Shown in pieces: positions 6,840 to 6,936 of a DNA stretch of 6,936 nucleotides. The stretch's first letter is position 1; each line of letters opens with the position of its first letter. The position numbers were made by a program, and so were the translations under genes. The notes under the pieces are model-generated. The model had not been told where the DNA came from, ran no database searches, and worked only from the letters and a program-made list of their open reading frames with translations. The stretch covers positions 1-6,936 of the forward strand of contig JAAYEY010000225.1 of NCBI GenBank assembly GCA_012728505.1. Direction: 5' to 3'. The stretch is from Synergistaceae bacterium. Lineage in GTDB: Bacteria > Synergistota > Synergistia > Synergistales > Synergistaceae.

Positions 6840-6936
6840 ATGTCTGACAATTCAGATCTCTCTGCCTTCGGAGCGGTACTTCTGGCTGAAGCAGAGGGCA
6901 TCTCAGAGGAAATGCAGGATTGGAGAAGGGATTTCC
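6840..6936 (+). CDS. 5' end of a probable M20-family amidohydrolase/peptidase, truncated by the window
   Basis: Only 32 codons are visible. The ATG at 6840 is preceded by GAAAGGAAG (6823-6831) with 8 bases between, a good ribosome site. The peptide contains an acidic helix and ends in EEMQDWRRDF, with the next base a C. This resembles the conserved N-terminal WRRDFHxHPE segment of M20D amidohydrolases (hippurate or aminoacylase-like, AbgB-like metal enzymes that cleave N-acyl amino acids or peptides). The metal-binding residues would lie beyond the window, so the family call rests on one short motif. The gene is divergent from the rarD-type permease, 135 bases from its chosen start; no functional link is shown. 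Confidence 0.6.
   Translation, partial: MSDNSDLSAFGAVLLAEAEGISEEMQDWRRDF

Noticed and set aside
1..6936. CRISPR arrays, tRNA or rRNA genes, insertion sequences and attachment sites
   Set aside because: No regularly spaced repeats, tRNA-like cloverleaf, transposase reading frame or terminal inverted repeats were seen on either strand.

Overview
The window holds one complete regulator-plus-pump locus cut at its far end, followed by a transporter gene and the start of a divergent gene. Everything from 1 to about 6704 is read on the minus strand; only the last gene, from 6840, is on the plus strand. The organism is a bacterium with an outer membrane, because the locus encodes a three-part RND efflux pump including an outer-membrane channel with a Sec signal peptide. 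Base composition looks moderate (low-to-mid 40s % GC by eye, not counted). Species cannot be fixed from this stretch; an anaerobic diderm such as a Synergistota member is a loose guess, not a claim.

Layout, in transcription order on the minus strand: a RarD-type EamA permease (6704 to 5802); an intergenic stretch holding a strong promoter with a palindromic operator inside it (5715-5744); a TetR/AcrR-family repressor (5677 to 5057); a periplasmic adaptor (5022 to 3757); an HAE1-type RND pump (3754 to 629); and an outer-membrane factor (615 running off the left edge). Gaps inside the operon are 34, 2 and 13 bases, so tetR-adaptor-pump-channel is almost certainly one transcript. The divergent region 6723-6839 separates the permease from a plus-strand gene whose first 32 codons look like an M20-family amidohydrolase.

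How it works together: the adaptor bridges the inner-membrane proton-driven pump and the outer-membrane channel to expel drugs, bile-like amphiphiles or other hydrophobic compounds from the periplasm and inner membrane. The repressor gene comes first in the operon. A 22-bp imperfect palindrome with AcrR-like half-sites (TACATAC / GTATGTA) fills the spacer between a perfect TTGACA and a perfect TATAAT. The simplest model is autorepression: TetR shuts its own promoter and that of the whole pump until a ligand releases it.

I see no wholly new biological system. The most interesting points are the operator-within-consensus-promoter design with the repressor as first gene, the apparent loss of most AcrB deep-pocket phenylalanines in the pump, and long A-tracts in the repressor gene. 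There is no gene-free stretch longer than 300 bases.
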